From Mastigamoeba balamuthi (Eukaryota > Evosea > Mastigamoebida > Mastigamoebidae), in NCBI GenBank assembly GCA_902651635.1, contig CACRSC010000044.1, forward strand, positions 104,556 through 168,555: a DNA stretch of 64,000 bases, written 5' to 3'. Under the pieces are notes generated by a model, which had not been told where the DNA came from, made no database searches, and worked only from the letters and a program-made list of their open reading frames with translations. The translations under genes and the position numbers were made by a program. This document shows positions 44,310 through 55,289 of this stretch, piece by piece. How positions within the stretch are numbered: position 1 is the first letter of the stretch; every line of letters begins with the position of its first letter.

Positions 44310-44990
44310 AGTCGAGGAGAAGACCGTAGAGCAGCTAAGTTGCGAGCCCTGATATGGCCACCGTGTTGGAGATGGCCATGTGCTTGCCCACGTTGGAAGA
44401 CGAAGGCAGCACAGTGCAGGCCACAGCCACCTCGATGGATCTGTACATGCCATTACCAATGCCCAACATGCCCACATGAAGGCCTCGCTCTCCACAAATG
44501 CCCAGAGGCTCAGCGATATCATCACTATGAATGCTAAGGCCATCGGGAATGGCTTCATGGCAGATAACCCCACAGGCACCCCCATTTTAGTGATGGTGAT
44601 AGCAATGATAATGACACCAACAGTCCCACAGAGCCTCTCTGGCAATGCGGGCTCCAGTGTGTCCACGAGCCAGAACTGCAGATACACGGCATAGCCCATG
44701 GCTATGCTGCATAAGACCTTCTGCAGCAGGAAGAGAACACCAGTGATGATGCAGCAATGATGGCCAAGCCAGAAGTGTGAACGGACGCCGGCTTCCCCAG
44801 CACATGAGGGGCACACTGTCCCCGAGGGAGTTCATGGTGATGCCGAGTAGCATTGCCAGAGACCCAACAGTGCCCACAGCTCCAAAGACAACAGGAGCAT
44901 TGTCAGGTGATAGCCTTCGAGCCTCTCTGGGCAGTCCGATCGCTGCAGTGCTGCAGGCAAATGTGCAGAGGTCAATTAAATGGTGACAAT
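44310..44990 (-). pseudogene. MFS transporter pseudogene (GPH/SLC45-like)
   Basis: Transporter-like sequence read on the minus strand across three frames: VVFGAVGTVGSLAMLLGITM with WGSRRPFTLLA (MFS loop 2-3 motif, here degraded from GRRRPF); then helices VLFLLQKVLCSIAMGYAVYL, VGVIIIAITITKMGVPVGLS and FPMALAFIVMISLSLWAF; then GIGNGMYRSIEVAVACTVLP, the G.G.G.y.svD.al...vLP signature of this MFS branch. At least two frame changes and in-frame gaps make it non-functional. Single introns cannot be excluded but do not repair all of it. Confidence 0.6.
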
Positions 44991-45389
44991 GAGGGCTGAA
45001 GGTACCTCTGTGTGAGAACGTTACACCTGAAGGTCCATGTGAACGAGTCCGCAGTGTGGAGCAGCCCCAGCCTAGGCTTGTTGTCGTTTTAACCCTTGTC
45101 CATGTCAACTTTGGCAAGGGGTCAGTGGAATGACTCTGTAGGATAACTTCCTGGGAAATGAAGGCCTTGACCCTAGTAAGTGCACAGAAGGGTTGGTTAG
45201 AATGTTGAGGAAGGGCACAGACCCTCAACCATGACGGCACACCTTTTCCCTTGATAGTATATCACCAGCTGTCCAGACCTGCACCCCTGCCCCCGCACAC
45301 CAAAAATGCACCCACGGGTGCACAGCACATGTATGAGCTTAAAATCGTATTGCATTTCTGAGTCCGGAAACGAAAACAGATTCCCGATT
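44991..45389. other. Spacer
   Basis: AT-rich; nothing recognised. Confidence 0.4.
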
Positions 45390-46115
45390 AGTATCTTTTT
45401 GAATTGGAAAACTCTATCATCCCGACCACAGCAATCTACATTGGATGGCTGACTTCAGCAATCGCCACATTCAGAACTGGTCTCTCATCCTGAACGAGAT
45501 GCCCTATAGCATCACTATCAGCCAGGGAAACCTAACTACAGAGATGACTTCTTCTTTCAGGCACAGTGGCGCCAGGTTATCAATGGCCCCATTGCTATTT
45601 GCCAATACTTCGATGTCTACGTCCAGGATACACACATGATGGCTGTTCTGGGCCACAACCTGTCTGACTACCAGTGGAACAGACTTCATGACACTCTTCT
45701 CACCCAACCACACGAGATGATCAAGAGCTGCCTCTTGGTAAACACAACAATGAACTCCGCCTCACGATTATGATCCTCAGCCATGATTACATGCTCGCAG
45801 GACACAGTGGAGTTTACTGCACATACAAGCAGGTGTTCACGTGGCCTGGCATGTATGATGACATTTGCCTCTTTGTGCACATGCCCGACATGCTAGAAGG
45901 TCAGGCCTGCGACCTTCCGTACATGCAGATTCAATGGGCCAGGCAGTGCACTCTATGAGTCATTGTTGTGGACTACCTCAGCCCACTTCAGAAGGCGAAG
46001 GGGTTTAAGTACGTTCTGATTGTTAAGGACTGCTTCTTGCACAAGATATATCTTGAGGCTGTCCAGTCCACAGATGCACAGGAAGCCATTGATGTTCTCG
46101 AACAAGGACTGTGAC
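45390..46115 (+). mobile_element. Ty3/gypsy LTR-retrotransposon fossil (pol fragment)
   Basis: Old pol remnant read on the plus strand. It has the end of the RNase H domain (HPDHSNLHWMADF, RHIQNWSLILNEM), the zinc-binding H2C2 region of integrase (HSGVYCTYKQVFTWPGMYDD) and the first part of the integrase core (VDYLSPLQKAKGFKYVLIVK). LTRs, gag, protease and most of reverse transcriptase are absent. It is broken by several lesions and truncated at both ends, so probably old. Confidence 0.75.
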
Positions 46116-47416
46116 TGCAAGCATGACATCAATGATAAAGATCCGTTCTGTGTGGTCTTCCTACAGCAGCAACTAGAATGTCAACCAGGTCATTGTGTAC
46201 ATGCATGCTTGCCCTTGACTGCAGAATTGACTACCTTAAGGTCTTCCCATGATCGACCTTTGAAGAAGAGTGATGCCAGAGGCCTGAGGGGGATTGCATT
46301 CCCATGAAACCAGCAAAGGTCAGGCATTCCTCCTCCACCCTCTCGCCACCACACGAATATCCTCAAATACATCATCACTTCCTGAGTTCCTTCACTCTCA
46401 TAGGGGCCCCTATCTCCCTTAGCATACAAGTTCAGGAGGAGATTTTTGAGCAGCTGTGTCAAAAGCCCCAATACGGTGGCCATCATGTTGGAGACCTGTA
46501 TGGGCCATACTGTGATGCTCCAGGGCCCAATGAGAAACAGAGTATGTCATTATGTGATGTTCTATTACTATGGTTCAAATAGTAACACAGAGAATCATCT
46601 CTTTTGCTCACTGAATTGTGTGTGACATTAAGCCCATTACTGCTCGAACTTAATGTTGAACTTCGTGATGGAAGATGCTAACAGTCCACTGGTTAGCTCA
46701 GCCCACCACAGTTTCTTGATAATCTTGTCCCTTCTGTGCCCTGTTTCTGGCTGAAATGCTGTGAACAAGTACCTGCACACATCTCCAAACAGCCTTGGAG
46801 ATCCTGCATTGTCTTCCTCATTGATTACGAGCTGGGCCAGCTTGCCCTGGTCGTTGCTGACAATGACCTCTGCCAGCCTCGAAATCGATTGATTCAATCT
46901 AAGAAAAGAGAATTTTGGTCACCCTTCCACTTCCAGTAAGGGATGATTCAATCTAAGATCATGAACCGTAAGTGGAATGTTGGCCATGCCCATCGAACAC
47001 CAGCATTTTCAAGAGACGAGAAGATGTGACCAACCACAAAAAAGCCACGCAATTCTGTTTAATGTTATGGTTTTGTGAATTCACTAAATGCAATCCCCGG
47101 ACTACTGTGAGCACTGAGTATTGAAGCACCTGAAGTACCATAATCCTGATTTAAGGGAAGTCTGTTTGGCTGTTTGCTTTAGACCCTTTTATTCCTTATA
47201 GCCGGCGTTCAGGGGGGTTTGCTGTTGCTGTCGTTGTAGAGACCTAACTATAGATCCCAAAAGGAGCTGGACGAGCAACAGGCTCGAGGCAGGAAAATGC
47301 GGTCGAGTAGAGAAGATCGAAGCGCTCGTGAAGAGGAAGATCATCTGCTAAATCAAGGAGTTGTGCACAGCCGGGTGGCAGGACAGAGGAGCTGGTGCAC
47401 TCTGGACAGAAGCGCT
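46116..47416. other. Unassigned AT-rich stretch
   Basis: No recognised gene. A minus-strand open frame at 46897-46637 (about 86 codons, QSISRLAEVIVSNDQGKLAQ) has no family match. The short direct repeat GATTCAATCTAAG occurs at about 46890 and 46948. Confidence 0.4.
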
Positions 47417-48993
47417 TTAGCGCCGGTTGGCCTGTCTCTGCCCTGCGTCTAAGATGAGATGAAATTGCACAATTTGGGAGGTGTGAAAGCCGTACACTCG
47501 AGGGCATGAGGGCTGCTCAGGGGTCATGCGGCGTTCCGTGGGATACATGCACGGATCAGAGAGAGCAGCCACTGCCAGCTGGCAGGTCAGACTGCAGAGG
47601 CAGACCTGCTTCTCGTTGTTGAAGAAGACAAGGTGTCGCAGAGGTCTGTCAGCAGACCCAGAAGGGGGTAGTACAACTGTGCCTGGGCTGCAAGATAATG
47701 TGTCAAAAAGAAACAAATTGCAGGCAGAATACCTGTGATGAGCTGGGCCTGAATCTGCCGGAAGTGCCTGCCCTTGTCCAAGGACCCCTTCTTCTTCAAC
47801 TCGATCACCACAGCCAGCTCCCCAATAGTCAGGACCTCCTTGTTTCTCACCACGTAACTGGGCACCACCAGGCTGTCTCAAGGGGGGGGGGGGNNNNNNN
47901 NNNNNNNNNNNNNNNNNNNNNNNNNNNNNNNNNNNNNNNNNNNNNNNNNNNNNNNNNNNNNNNNNNNNNNNNNNNNGGGGGGGGGGGAAATGGTCAATGG
48001 ACACCAGACAGTTACACAGGACACGTGAAAGTACCAGGACAGCCCAAGGCGATGATCTCCGAGGATTCCAACTGGAGTTTGGTCCTGCCGCGGTCCACGA
48101 TGACTATGAAGGGCTCGGGGAACGAGATGTGGTCGTTCAGCCACTTCTCGTAATCATTGGTGTGCATGGACTCGTCCTTATTGGACCACTCAAATGGCAG
48201 AGGGGTGTCAGGCAGCTTCTGGTCGTGCAGGGAGGACTCCGGGAAGGAGCGGTATATCAGCTGAAGGCCAAAACTGAAAGACCTCAGAATGCTATCCATG
48301 TCACCCGTCTTCAGGCTCAAGAACTCGCACGAGCGCAATTCTGGGTATTTCTTAGCATGACCTATGCAGGAGAGAGGGCTGCACACGGAGGGACTTGTTC
48401 AGCTGCTCGATGGTCTTGCCCTGCACCTTGATCTGGGCGATGATCTCCTCTTTGTTGTGATTTATCAGCTTCTTGAGCGCCAGCGCCAGCAGCTTTTCGG
48501 CTTCAGCTTCGCCGAGATCCGAGAGCGACCTGCCACGACCTTTGCAGCGAAGGAACGGAGTTGGTTCCACTGACTCGTGCGTGGGGCGTAGAGACAATCC
48601 ACACAAGTGGCAGCATCATCCCGCAAAGACAGACATCGAAATGGGTGCATGGGCGCCAAGGAAGTGCGGCAGGCGCGCCTTGGGAAGTGGGCAGGGGCTT
48701 GTCGCAGACCTTGATGCAGTGCTTCTGAGGGCCTTGAGGGCAGCGAAGAAGTTGCTGTTCATGATGGCGTCTCTGTGCAGCACAAGGACGGCCTCGCCAT
48801 CACCCTCACTGCAGTCGCCATAGGGCGCAAGGCCCTCGGTCCAGGGCACGAGGTCAAAGGCCCCCCGCGCCCTGCTGACAGTGTTGTAGAGAGCGTCAGC
48901 CACGAGCAGCATGAGGTCGCTGACGAAGCAATCCTTCGCGATGCGGACCAGCAGGGGCTCGTAGTACAGCACCCACACCTCCCTCTGCTTGGC
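47417..48993 (-). pseudogene. Second Crinkler-type gene, nuclease-domain member, broken and gapped
   Basis: Begins after an acceptor (CCCCCAG/GCC) with QREVWVLYYEPLLVRIAKDC, parallel to QKREVWVKYGAWMPTTIVVQ of the gene at 41574-43875, so the same ubiquitin-like header. A helical linker follows (EAEKLLALALKKLINHNKEE), then a segment with FPEPFIVIVDRGRTKLQLES. After the N gap comes a PD-(D/E)xK-like core (GELAVVIELKKKGSLDKGR with QIQAQLITG and YYPLLGLLTDL), typical of Crinkler nuclease tails. It looks broken, or mis-assembled around the gap, and probably is not expressed as a whole protein. Confidence 0.55.
47894..47976. other. Assembly gap (83 N) between poly-G tracts
   Basis: Undetermined bases flanked by 12 G (47882-47893) and 11 G (47977-47987). 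Confidence 0.99.
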
Positions 48994-50290
48994 CTGGGGG
49001 CCGAAAAGTCAGCAGATGTGCCATGTGGAGCGGGATAAGCACGTGCCATTGCGGATCGCAGGGGCTCAAGCCGGCCGAAATGTGAAGAAATCTTTTCTAC
49101 CACTTGAAAGCCAGGGGCCACAGTGTCTACAACTTGATCACAAAAAATCTGAAGTACTAGCACTTGGTCACCCGAGAATCTACTGAAAAACAGCAGGCAC
49201 TGGCTCCTCCGACCTGAACATGGTCTCGAGCACTGTGGGGGGAGTACTGCCCACCTTGCCCTTCGTTATTTAGCCAATTCCAGGCAGTGAGGGTATGTGT
49301 TTTACTCAGAAGATTCCCAAGAATTCTAAAGCACGACAAGCAGTCCCACTGTCACAGAAGCAGTCACTATTGATTGATAAGTGCCTTATCCATCGAGCAG
49401 TTGCCTCAGGCAGACATGTCACCTGTTTATGTGATATTGATGCTTATGCTTCTGCTTCTTTGTAGCCAGCAGCATAAAGCCATTATCCTTCACATGTATC
49501 CCTGGTTGGAAGTTAGATATCAATGCGGATTCCAAATTCTCGCAAGAATTCATAAGTACAATGATATTATTCTTTAACATTATGAAATGGGCTCTGGAGT
49601 ATGTGATGCAGTTGATACAATAATTAGAATACCGTTCTTCTGATTATGATCCTATTATACTTTATATTTTATTGGGTCCTCTTTCTGTACTCTAGATTAA
49701 TAAAGCAATGTACTCTTAACCCCCTGGAGTGATCACCTTCATTGGGTGTGCCCGGAAGAGTGCTCTGAGCACACTTATCCACCTCCTGCTCTGTCATATG
49801 ATACTATTACGATAAATACATGATTCCAAAAAGATACACTTAATATGAATCATTCTGAGCATGTACCTGATTGTGCCCCTACTCCGACCTGATCAGGCTG
49901 ATTCACGAAAACATACTTCTGCAAAGAAAACGTGCCAACAATGACTTAGTGTACTGCCTCTGCATTGGACAGGCACTCTAGATTCAAAAACCCAGCACTT
50001 CAGACAGTTTGGGTGCTCCTGTAGTGATAAGTTACGTTGCCTGTGCCTGAAAGAGAGTCTGAGCACACTTGTCAGCCTCCTGCTCTGTCATATGACTCTT
50101 GTAAGTCAAATGAATAGTTCTGTAAATAGGTACACTTATTGTGAGTCTTTAAATTTATATGGCATTATCAGCAATGAGATCAATTGTGAGTGGAGAAAGA
50201 AATCCTTTCATCTCAAGCCAAATTTAACTCCCTATCTGTTGCAAACTGGGAGATATTTGCAACATAAACAGGAAATTTCTCTCTAACAAC
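48994..50290. other. AT-rich gene-poor stretch with direct repeats
   Basis: No gene recognised. About 49738-49802 and 50023-50096 are diverged direct repeats (shared CTGAGCACACTT and CTCCTGCTCTGTCATATGA). About 49885-49945 resembles 52535-52590 (shared AAACGTGCCAACAA). A TTAA followed by CCCCCTGG lies at 49716 and might be one end of the neighbouring piggyBac-like element. Confidence 0.45.
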
Positions 50291-52756
50291 CAGTGTTAGC
50301 ATTTCTCTTTGTTGAGGAGTTCCTGAGCGAGTTTCTGTACAAATGTGGTGATGTGGTCTTTTACAACATCATCTCTTGTCTTGGTGTCAACGAAATGCCA
50401 CATGTAGTCAGTCACTGCTGAGTGTGTGGCCACCAGAGTTGTGCGAATCAACCAGATGAAGAACACTACAGTGAAGTCCTTGATCACCCAAGGAAACGGG
50501 ATGTAGCTAAGCAATACATCCAACCGGTCCACTAGATTGAAGAGAAGCTTGTAAAAGTCAATCTGAGAAGGACGACCACGGACTTTGATAGCCAGGAACA
50601 CAGCAAGACGACCTGCAACAGCACTTGCCCCAGGGCCCTTGTGATCGAGAATGCAGTGAATCAACTCTGTCTTGTTCCCAGTTGCACGAGCTCCAAGCTT
50701 GTTCTTAAGGATCTGAATGAGCTGGGGCTTTGTTATCTCCTCGAGTTCCTTGGTTCTCTTGGCTTTCTTTTCTGAGTCTGACTTGTTGTCCTCTGAGCCA
50801 GAATCACTCTTAACCTTAGAGCTTGCTTCCTCCTCGACCTCTGAGCTGAAATCCCCCTTGTCCTCTGAGTCTGAGTCTGCCTCTGAGCCTGGGTCACTTG
50901 CACTCTCTGAGCTGGTCTTAGCAGGTGCAGAGACCCTGGCTCACTTCTTCTGGGGGGAGTTGCAATACTCTGCATGATTCAGATGCCGCAACAACATCTC
51001 CTTTGATCCAGAACTTGGAAGTCCACACATTAGGACCAAAACTCGGAGTTGATCCTCTTCCAGTTGCCAAAGAACAGACACACTCTTGGCAGTCAGCACA
51101 GGCTCGAGTGGAGACACTGAGGCAACAGGATCTGACACTTTAAGGAATGTTGTCATGTTGTAAACACAGGCAACATCCTTCAGAACTGTCTGGCACACAG
51201 CACCACGAGAGATTGTCCGACTCTCACCTGGTCCGAGTTGGACACTGAGAAGTTGCTTGTGGTCTGTCTGTTGTGCAGACATGATGAAGAGGATTCGTGG
51301 GTAGTGTGCTGAATTACCTTCAGGTTCCCAAAGGCTGCATCAGCCACAACACAAACAGGAACTGGAAGCTTGTTCTGCCTCTGTAACTTCTTGATCCAGT
51401 TACAAACGAGTTCAAGAGTAGTCTGGGGAGATAGACCATGTCCTTCACTGTCAACAGTGAAGTTGGGCAACAGAACAAGAGGAATGGACATTCCTGTTGC
51501 CGTGGTCACAGCACACAGAACATACACAAGACCTCCATCTGGGTTTGGCTTGTGCTCAATGTGGACAGAGAACCGAAGAAAACCAGTGAAATCAACAATG
51601 CTCTCATCAAAGGCAAGCCACAAGGCCCCATGGAGACTCCAGAACCGAAGAAATGACCCCATAAAGTACTCAGACAGACAAGTTGCATCAATGGCTTTGA
51701 ACAGCCCCACAAGTCGTCTCCACCGCTCCACTTGGATAGGGGTATCACCCAGGCCCGGTTGCCCAGCTGTGAGGCGAAGATACTCTGAGAGGGTGTGCAC
51801 ACCGATTGCTTGGCCTTCTGCAATCGCAAAAACAATCATCGGGATGAACGAGTGTACCTCGTCCTCTGTGACCACAGTCTTTGGCCCCTGAGCATCCTTG
51901 TGGTCGATGTTGGCGTCCTCTGTTAACTGGTCTGCAATGTATGTGATGGCCTCACTCGGAAACATGTCCCAGAACACCTGTGCCAACACTGGTGCTGAAT
52001 CTATTATTGGGGGCCAATTGGTTATTTAGCCAATTAAACGAACCCTGTGTGCTGGAAAGGGCAGAGAGAAGAGGGAAACATGCACACCTTGCAGGGTAAG
52101 GGTCAAGAGGGAGCACTGTGTTGATCGGAGGAGCTGCAGCCTCGAGCTTGTGGAGCGTCACATTGCACCACCCCTGCTGTTCAGTGGCACGGAAAATATC
52201 TGTGAGACCAGGCGGCGACAGCGTGCTGGCAGTGTCAGCTTGGTGCCGTGCAGTGCGCTCAAGTGTGTCCTTCACGGTTGTGTTGTAGTCGGCAAGAAGT
52301 GCCTCCACCTCGTGGCGTGACATGTGCTTGGGGGGTGGCGGCGAAAAAACAATAATCTCCCAGTTTTTGATCCAAAAATCTCCCGTTTTGAGGCAGCTAT
52401 GGTTGAGCATTGCAGCAGCTGAGCCTCTGAGAACGCACCAGCAGCCTGTGCGATATTACTGTTCGTGCTCCTGGCCCTCTACAGCCAGCAGCTCAAAGCC
52501 GTCCTTCTTTGAGCGTGTCTGAACATGCCCCAGTGCCGACCTGATGAGGCTGTTCAAGAAAAAGACACTCATGCTCAAGAAACGTGCCAACAACCACTCA
52601 AACGTGCTGCCCACACCAGCTCTCACACGTAGGGGGTCCTACCATCCTATGCTGCTCGAAAACGGCGCAGGTGTGCAGTGCAGTAGTCCGCTGTGCGATG
52701 ATTGTCTGATCAAGTTGTAGATTTTGAAAACACCAAGTTTTGGCCGGCGAGGTTAA
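49716..52756. mobile_element. Possible full span of the piggyBac-like element
   Basis: TTAA occurs at 49716-49719 followed by CCCCCTGGAG, and at 52753-52756 preceded by a stretch whose reverse complement reads CCTCGCCGGC. TTAA targets and CC-starting ends fit piggyBac, but the inverted repeats match weakly, so these limits are a guess. Confidence 0.25.
50296..52323 (-). CDS. piggyBac-like transposase with SAP-like domains
   Basis: DDE transposase gene read on the minus strand. Exon 1 starts MSRHEVEALLADYNTTVKD (52323 to about 52098). After an intron of about 100 nt, the main exon gives VFWDMFPSEAITYIADQL, PIQVERWRRLVGLFKAIDA and LAFDESIVDFTGFLRFSVH (first catalytic Asp, cf. piggyBac DESMipFKGR), LPVPVCVVADAAFGNLK (second Asp). 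A further intron (51324 to about 51263) follows. Two SAP-like helical units come next: LMCGLPSSGSKEMLLRHL, and, after an acidic Ser/Glu/Asp-rich linker, ITKPQLIQILKNKLGARAT with GNKTELIHCILDH. The C-terminus (RGRPSQIDFYKLLFNLVDRL, TTLVATHSAVTDYMWHF) resembles the piggyBac C-terminal helical part. A stop (TGA) just after NSPQKK, near 50940, must be spliced out or marks inactivation. Element ends are uncertain. Confidence 0.65.
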
Positions 52757-52830
52757 AACAATCAATCATCAAATATCTATGATCTAAATATCTTGTAGAT
52801 TGCGTGAGAGCCCAACAACCCGACAAAGAA
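52324..52830. other. Spacer before MAD1
   Basis: Transition from the AT-rich island to the GC-rich block. Contains the piece (about 52535-52590) similar to 49885-49945. No gene recognised. Confidence 0.4.
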
Positions 52831-55069
52831 ATGGCGGGCCGGTGCAGCGGAGACGCCACCATGGTCATGAACGACATGCACGCCTTCCCCCTAGCCGCCC
52901 CTCTCTCCTCTCTGACGCCCCCCCCCCGCCCAGGATGTGCCTCGACACGCAGGACATGTCCGGCGCCATCGCCGCGGCCGAGAGCACCGGCAGGGCGCTC
53001 GACGGCGCGCTCGAGACCATCTCGGCGCTCGACACGGTCGCCGCGGACCTCAAGCAGCGCCTCGAGTCCACAGAGGCCGCGCACAAGCGCCGCAGGGTCG
53101 AGCTCGGTCAGCAGAACCGTTTCCCCTTTTCGCGCGCGCGCGCCGCGCCGTCGTTGCATTCAACACAAAAAAATCGCGCGGCGAATATCTCGCGGAAGAT
53201 CCCCCGCAGGCCTGGAGGGCCGAGTGCAGTGTAGAAGCGGGAATTGGACTCGTATTGCAATTCGTTTTGGCTGAAAAATGGTCCGGTGCAGACAGAGAGG
53301 TCGCGCTTGCCGAGACGCAGCGCGAGCGTGCCAACTGGGAGGCCATCGACGCTCTCGAGGTAACGAGAACCCGCGCGTCACAACGCCCTGCGCCGTTCCG
53401 AATTCGCCTCCCTTTTTCGCCGTTTTCCCAAAACTGAGCCACCGCGTTTTCCGTGGCCGCTGCCCCCCCTCCCCCCGTCCCCCCAGCGCGAGAAGGCCGA
53501 GGCCAAGGCGAGGATGCAGGCCGAGGCCGAGGCCCTCGAGGAGCGGCGCCGGGCCGACGAGGCCCACGCCAAGCTCGAGGCCCTGGCCCAGCGGGGCAGC
53601 GCCACCCGCGACGAGCTGGCGCGTCTCGAGACGGACGTCGCCCGCATGCGCTCCGAGCACGAGTCCTCGCTCGGCCGCGCCAACGCAGCGCTCGAGTCGG
53701 CCAACGCGGCGCGCGACAAGGCCACGCGGGCGCCCGCCGCGCTGCAGAAGGAGCTGCGCGGGGCGCGCGCGGAGCTCGAGGCGCTGCGGGCGGAGCGCGG
53801 CCAGTGGGAGGAGAGCACGCGGAGGATGAGCCGCCGCGTGTCGGAGCTGCAGAGGAGCGCGGGCGAGGCGCTGGCGGCGGCGAGCAGGCGCGCGTCGCAG
53901 CCGCCGTCGACGGCGTGCGCGGACCACGAGCGCGTCATCGCGGCGCTCAAGCGCGAGGTCGCGCGGCAGGCGGAGCAGCTGGCGGCGCACGCGCAGCAGG
54001 TGGTCGCGCGGCAGAGCTCGGGCGACGTCTGCGAGCTGCGGGCGATGCTGGCCAGCGCGCAGGAGCAGGGCCAGCGGGACGCCGACCGCATCGCGGTGCT
54101 CGAGCGCCAGCTGGCCGCGTCCACGGGGGCCGTGGAGCAGTGGGCCAGGGCCGCGGGCAACTGCAGGCCCGCGGAGCTCGCGCGGAAGATGGCGGGGCTA
54201 CAGGAGGAGGCGGCCAGCGCGCGGAGGTCCGCAGACGCCGTGTCGAAGAAGCTCGCGGAGACGGCGGCCGCGGCCGAGGCGCTCAGGGAGAGGCTCGGCA
54301 AGGCCGAGGAGGAGCGCGACAGCGACAAGAAGGCCGCCGAGCGCGACGCCGCCCGCATGCGCGCGGACCTCGACGTGGCCAACAAGCTCTGCGAGTTCCT
54401 CCGGACGCAGCTCACCGGTGCGCCCGCTCGATTGCAATTGAATTCAATATGGACTCAATTCCGGGAATTGCGGCGACAGAGAGGAGGCTGCCAGAGGGCG
54501 TGCCGACGAGCGCGGCCGAGCAGCCGGCCGAGCAGGAGATGACCGACCTGCAGCTCGAGAACGAGCGCCTGCGCCTGGAGAACGACCAGATGCAGGAGGC
54601 GATGCGGGAGATGGTCTCTACGCGCGTCATGCGCCTCGCGGACAACCCGCGCTCGGCGCGCGCGCAGCAGCAGCAGGCCAAGAGCGTCGAGACCGCCGTG
54701 AGCGCGGCGCGCGACAAGGCCGTCGCGGACAGCGAGAAGCGCGTGCAGCGCCTCAAGGAGCTCTTCGGCCAGGCGACCAAGCGGTTCCGCATCGCCGTCA
54801 GCGTGCTGTTCGGCTACGAGGTGCAGATGTCGGGCGAGCGCGAGTACAGGCTGCGCAGCGTCTACGCCGAGGACGAGCGCGACGTGCTGACGTTCCGCAA
54901 CACGTCGGCGTCGCTGGACCAGCCGCCGGTGCTCGAGCTCGTCGCCGACGCCGTCAGCAAGCGCCTCGTCAGCGCCGAGATGCTGCCGCTGCTCGCCAAG
55001 CAGCAGACGCTGCCCGCGTTCACCTCGTCGCTCACGATGGATCTCTTCGACCGCGTCACGGTCAAGTGA
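52831..55069 (+). CDS. MAD1: Spindle assembly checkpoint protein MAD1
   Basis: Exons 52831-52841, 52934-53106, 53292-53359, 53487-54417, 54480-55069 keep frame and give 590 aa. The first exon codes only MAGR, joined to MCLDTQDMSGA. Most of the protein is a long coiled coil (ERANWEAIDALEREKAEAKA onward). The C-terminal domain carries the MAD1 hallmark: RVQRLKELFGQATKRFRIAV, LFGYEVQMSGEREYRLRSVY, AEDERDVLTFRN and finally LPAFTSSLTMDLFDRVTVK, matching the RWD-like C-terminal head that binds BUB1 and kinetochores. MAD1 recruits MAD2 to unattached kinetochores; the MAD2-interaction motif should lie in the coiled coil before residue 450 but is not obvious. The intron before the last exon contains AATTGAATTCAAT-type sequence. 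Confidence 0.9.
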
Positions 55070-55289
55070 TGGTCTTCTTTTCACCCGATCCGCTCTTTTC
55101 TCGCCTTTTTCCGTTTTCCCCCGGCGATGGAAATCACCTCAACTGGTAACTACTCCTCCGGGGGGCGAATCCATTCATTTTATGTGCAAATTCCGGGAAG
55201 TTTCCGCGAAGGTCGTCTGGGACGCACACGACGCGCCGTTGCCCCCGCCCCCGTGGGCCCTGGGCGAGCTGGGCGAGCTGGGCGGGCTG

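Noticed and set aside
53453-55069. A 538-codon frame overlapping MAD1 rich in Gly/Arg/Ala
   Set aside because: Only its last part is the MAD1 C-terminal exon; the upstream part is a GC-driven shadow of the coiled-coil exon in another frame.
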